This document shows positions 5,138 through 6,594 of a stretch of DNA of 6,594 nucleotides, one piece after another. Origin of the DNA: Acidobacteriota bacterium (GTDB lineage: Bacteria > Acidobacteriota > Blastocatellia > Pyrinomonadales > Pyrinomonadaceae); contig JAHEEZ010000201.1 of the NCBI GenBank assembly GCA_024640445.1, positions 1 to 6,594 of the forward strand. The letters run 5' to 3'. Position 1 is the first letter of the stretch; every line of letters starts with the position of its first letter. Under the pieces are notes generated by a model, which worked only from the letters and a program-made list of their open reading frames with translations, was not told the DNA's origin and made no database searches. The position numbers and the translations under genes are program-made.

Positions 5138-6349
5138 ATGAAGCACATTATCTGCATAGCGAGCGAGTTCAAGGGGAACGAGTTTCTTGAGGAGGCACAG
5201 GCATCGGGCTGGCACGTGACGCTCGTGACCCGGGACGACCTGCGGGATTTTGCGTGGGCTTGGACAAGCTTGAACGAGGTCCATTTCCTGCCGAAGCAGG
5301 CAAGGGAAGAGGAGTATCTTCGAGAGGTGGTAAATCTCGCCGGCCGTCGTCCTGTCGACCACGTTGTGGGGCTGGACGAGTTCGATGTTTTGCCTGCGGC
5401 CCGGATCCGGGAATACCTTCAGATCTTCAAAGGAATGAGCCGTTCACATGCGCTGAGGTTCAGGGACAAGCTGACGATGCGTTCGATCGCGTCGTTAAAT
5501 GGCGTTCCGTGTCCGGAATTCACTCCCGCTTTCAATGCCGACCGCGTCAATGAATATCTCGACAAAGTGCCCGCTCCGTGGATTGTGAAACCGAGGACCG
5601 AGGTGTCGGCGTTCGGAATAAGGAAATGCTCGAATAAAGACCAGGTTTGGGAGGTCTTGAACGAACTCGACAAGCGAAACACGTGGCGGGACCATCCGTC
5701 CAAGTTCCACATCGAGAGGTTTATCGAAGGAAGCGTTCATCACGTGGATTCCGTGATCAAGGACGGCAAGGTCGTCGCGCACGGGGTCAACGAGTACGGG
5801 ACAACGCCATTCAAGGTCGCCCATGGCGGCGGAGTGTTCACGTCGGTGACGATGGATTATGATTCGAAGGACCGGAAGGAACTGGAGCGCCTGAACAAGA
5901 AACTGCTCAAAGCGTTAAACCACCAGAACGGCGTTGCGCATGCAGAATTCCTGAAGTCGGAAGAGGACGGGAAGTTCTATCTGGTCGAGGTGGCATGCCG
6001 TGTCGGAGGCGCATACATCGCGAACGTTCACGAACACGCCTGCGGATTCAATCTGTGGCGCGAATGGGGAAAGCTGGAGACCGAGACGGAAGAGAATCCG
6101 TACAAGGCGCCCAAAGCAAGGAAGGAGTACGCGGGCATCACCCTCGCCCTTGCCAATGATGAGCGCCCCGATACTTCCGCATACGATGCAAAGGAGATAG
6201 TTTATCGTGTTGACAAGCCCCGTCACGTCGGCCTGATCTTCAGGGCCAAATCCAAAGCGCGGATGGACGAACTGATCGCTGAGTATACGGGCCGTATCAC
6301 GGACGATTTTCTTGCGGTTGCCCCGGTGAAAGAAAGGTACGACGAATAA
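5138..6349 (+). CDS. ATP-grasp domain ligase
   Basis: A 403-residue protein of the ATP-grasp superfamily, whose members form an acyl-phosphate from a carboxylate and ATP and then ligate it to a nucleophile. Seen: a Rossmann-like N-terminal part (MKHIICIASE at the start, VVGLDEFDVLPAARI about 77-90); a lid region with RFRDKLTMRSIASLNGVPCPEF (about 107-128); the ATP-binding lysine in WIVKPR (Lys151); the adenine-side acidic strand ERFIEG (193-198); and the Mg-binding core HAEFL ... FYLVEVACRVGGAYI (Glu270, Glu284, Arg288). A glycine-rich AHGGGVF (228-234) probably belongs to the phosphate region. All core residues appear present. The C-terminal about 80 residues resemble the extra domain of biotin-carboxylase-like ligases. 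The substrate cannot be told from the context. ATG at 5138 is the first in-frame start and has no clear Shine-Dalgarno. Confidence 0.85.
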   Translation: MKHIICIASEFKGNEFLEEAQASGWHVTLVTRDDLRDFAWAWTSLNEVHFLPKQAREEEYLREVVNLAGRRPVDHVVGLDEFDVLPAARIREYLQIFKGMSRSHALRFRDKLTMRSIASLNGVPCPEFTPAFNADRVNEYLDKVPAPWIVKPRTEVSAFGIRKCSNKDQVWEVLNELDKRNTWRDHPSKFHIERFIEGSVHHVDSVIKDGKVVAHGVNEYGTTPFKVAHGGGVFTSVTMDYDSKDRKELERLNKKLLKALNHQNGVAHAEFLKSEEDGKFYLVEVACRVGGAYIANVHEHACGFNLWREWGKLETETEENPYKAPKARKEYAGITLALANDERPDTSAYDAKEIVYRVDKPRHVGLIFRAKSKARMDELIAEYTGRITDDFLAVAPVKERYDE

Positions 6350-6371
6350 ACACTGAACAGAGGCCTTGAAC

Positions 6372-6421
6372 GACGGCAGAATTTCGGAAACGGTATCCGG
6401 AGTTTTGCCGTTCGAGTTTTT
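6372..6421 (+). terminator. Long stem-loop with T-run, probable factor-independent terminator
   Basis: Bases 6372-6388 pair with 6396-6412 over 17 bp without interruption (four G-U wobbles), closing a 7-nt loop AACGGTA. The stem is followed four bases later by five Ts (6417-6421). It begins 22 bp after the ATP-grasp stop and ends 3 bp before the next ATG. This fits an intrinsic terminator for the DoxX/ATP-grasp unit. The gap between stem and T-run is slightly larger than ideal. Confidence 0.6.
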
Positions 6422-6424
6422 GCA

Positions 6425-6594
6425 ATGAAAGATCACAACAGTTCCCCGGATGTGCTTGAACATGACCTTAACAGGCATTTTCCGGAACTGCTGAAATTCG
6501 AATCTATCGGAGAAGCTGAGAATTCCATCGTTTACGGAGAGATTCGGGATGAGGTCGACCGTATCCTGAATGCGGTCGTCCGCGAGGATTTCTC
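6425..6594 (+). CDS. Start of an unrecognised gene, truncated by window end
   Basis: An open frame of 56 complete codons from ATG at 6425 to the window edge with no stop. The predicted N-terminus is hydrophilic and acidic (MKDHNSSPDVLEHDLNRHF...), then LLKFESIGEAENSIVYGE and IRDEVDRILNAVVREDF. It contains no signal peptide, no transmembrane segment and no motif I recognise. Codon use looks like that of the neighbouring genes. No Shine-Dalgarno is visible because the T-run of the stem-loop ends three bases before the ATG. The frame could also begin at a downstream GTG (6452). It might be leaderless or controlled by the hairpin, but the length seen is too short to be certain it is coding. Confidence 0.55.
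   Translation, partial: MKDHNSSPDVLEHDLNRHFPELLKFESIGEAENSIVYGEIRDEVDRILNAVVREDF

Noticed and set aside
5915..6478. A 187-codon minus-strand frame opposite the end of the ATP-grasp gene
   Set aside because: Antisense to the Mg-binding core of the ligase, with no recognisable motif and no plausible ribosome-binding site. It also crosses the stem-loop.
1..6594. CRISPR array, insertion sequence, tRNA or rRNA
   Set aside because: No regularly spaced long repeats, no transposase-like frame or terminal inverted repeats, and no cloverleaf or rRNA-like stretch were seen.

Overview
The window is bacterial chromosomal DNA of moderate GC content, densely packed with genes in two strand blocks. No mobile element, CRISPR array, rRNA or tRNA is visible. 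The minus-strand core (site-2 protease, trpS, scpA, scpB) is a housekeeping neighbourhood I associate with Acidobacteriota and some Desulfobacterota-type lineages. The lineage call is an inference only. Most starts lack a strong Shine-Dalgarno sequence, and TGA serves as the normal stop of at least five genes here.

Minus strand, in transcription order from 4537 down to 1: an M50 site-2 protease, tryptophanyl-tRNA synthetase, a 120-residue ArsC/Spx-family thioredoxin-fold protein read through an in-frame TGA, a six-cysteine DUF2237 protein, a 182-bp gap carrying heptanucleotide repeats, a DinB-fold metal-dependent protein, and the condensin partners ScpA and ScpB. Plus strand, from about 4538 to the end: a divergent intergenic region, a DoxX-type membrane protein, an ATP-grasp ligase, a strong stem-loop with a T-run, and the beginning of an unrecognised gene that runs off the window.

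The most notable item is the ArsC-like gene at 2455-2817. Its reading frame is intact end to end except for one TGA, which sits exactly where the family has the first cysteine of its CxxC redox motif (YEKPT-TGA-TTCRK). A 5-bp hairpin whose 5-nt loop carries a G at its second position begins 25 nt after the TGA, within the range expected of a bacterial SECIS. This fits a selenocysteine-containing ArsC-family protein that ordinary gene callers would miss. A sequencing error or a point-mutant pseudogene remains the alternative.

The second item is the gap between the DUF2237 and DinB genes. It holds three different degenerate 7-bp tandem arrays, one of which encodes the C-terminus of the DUF2237 protein. 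The third is the 17-bp stem-loop whose T-run ends 3 nt before the ATG of the last gene.
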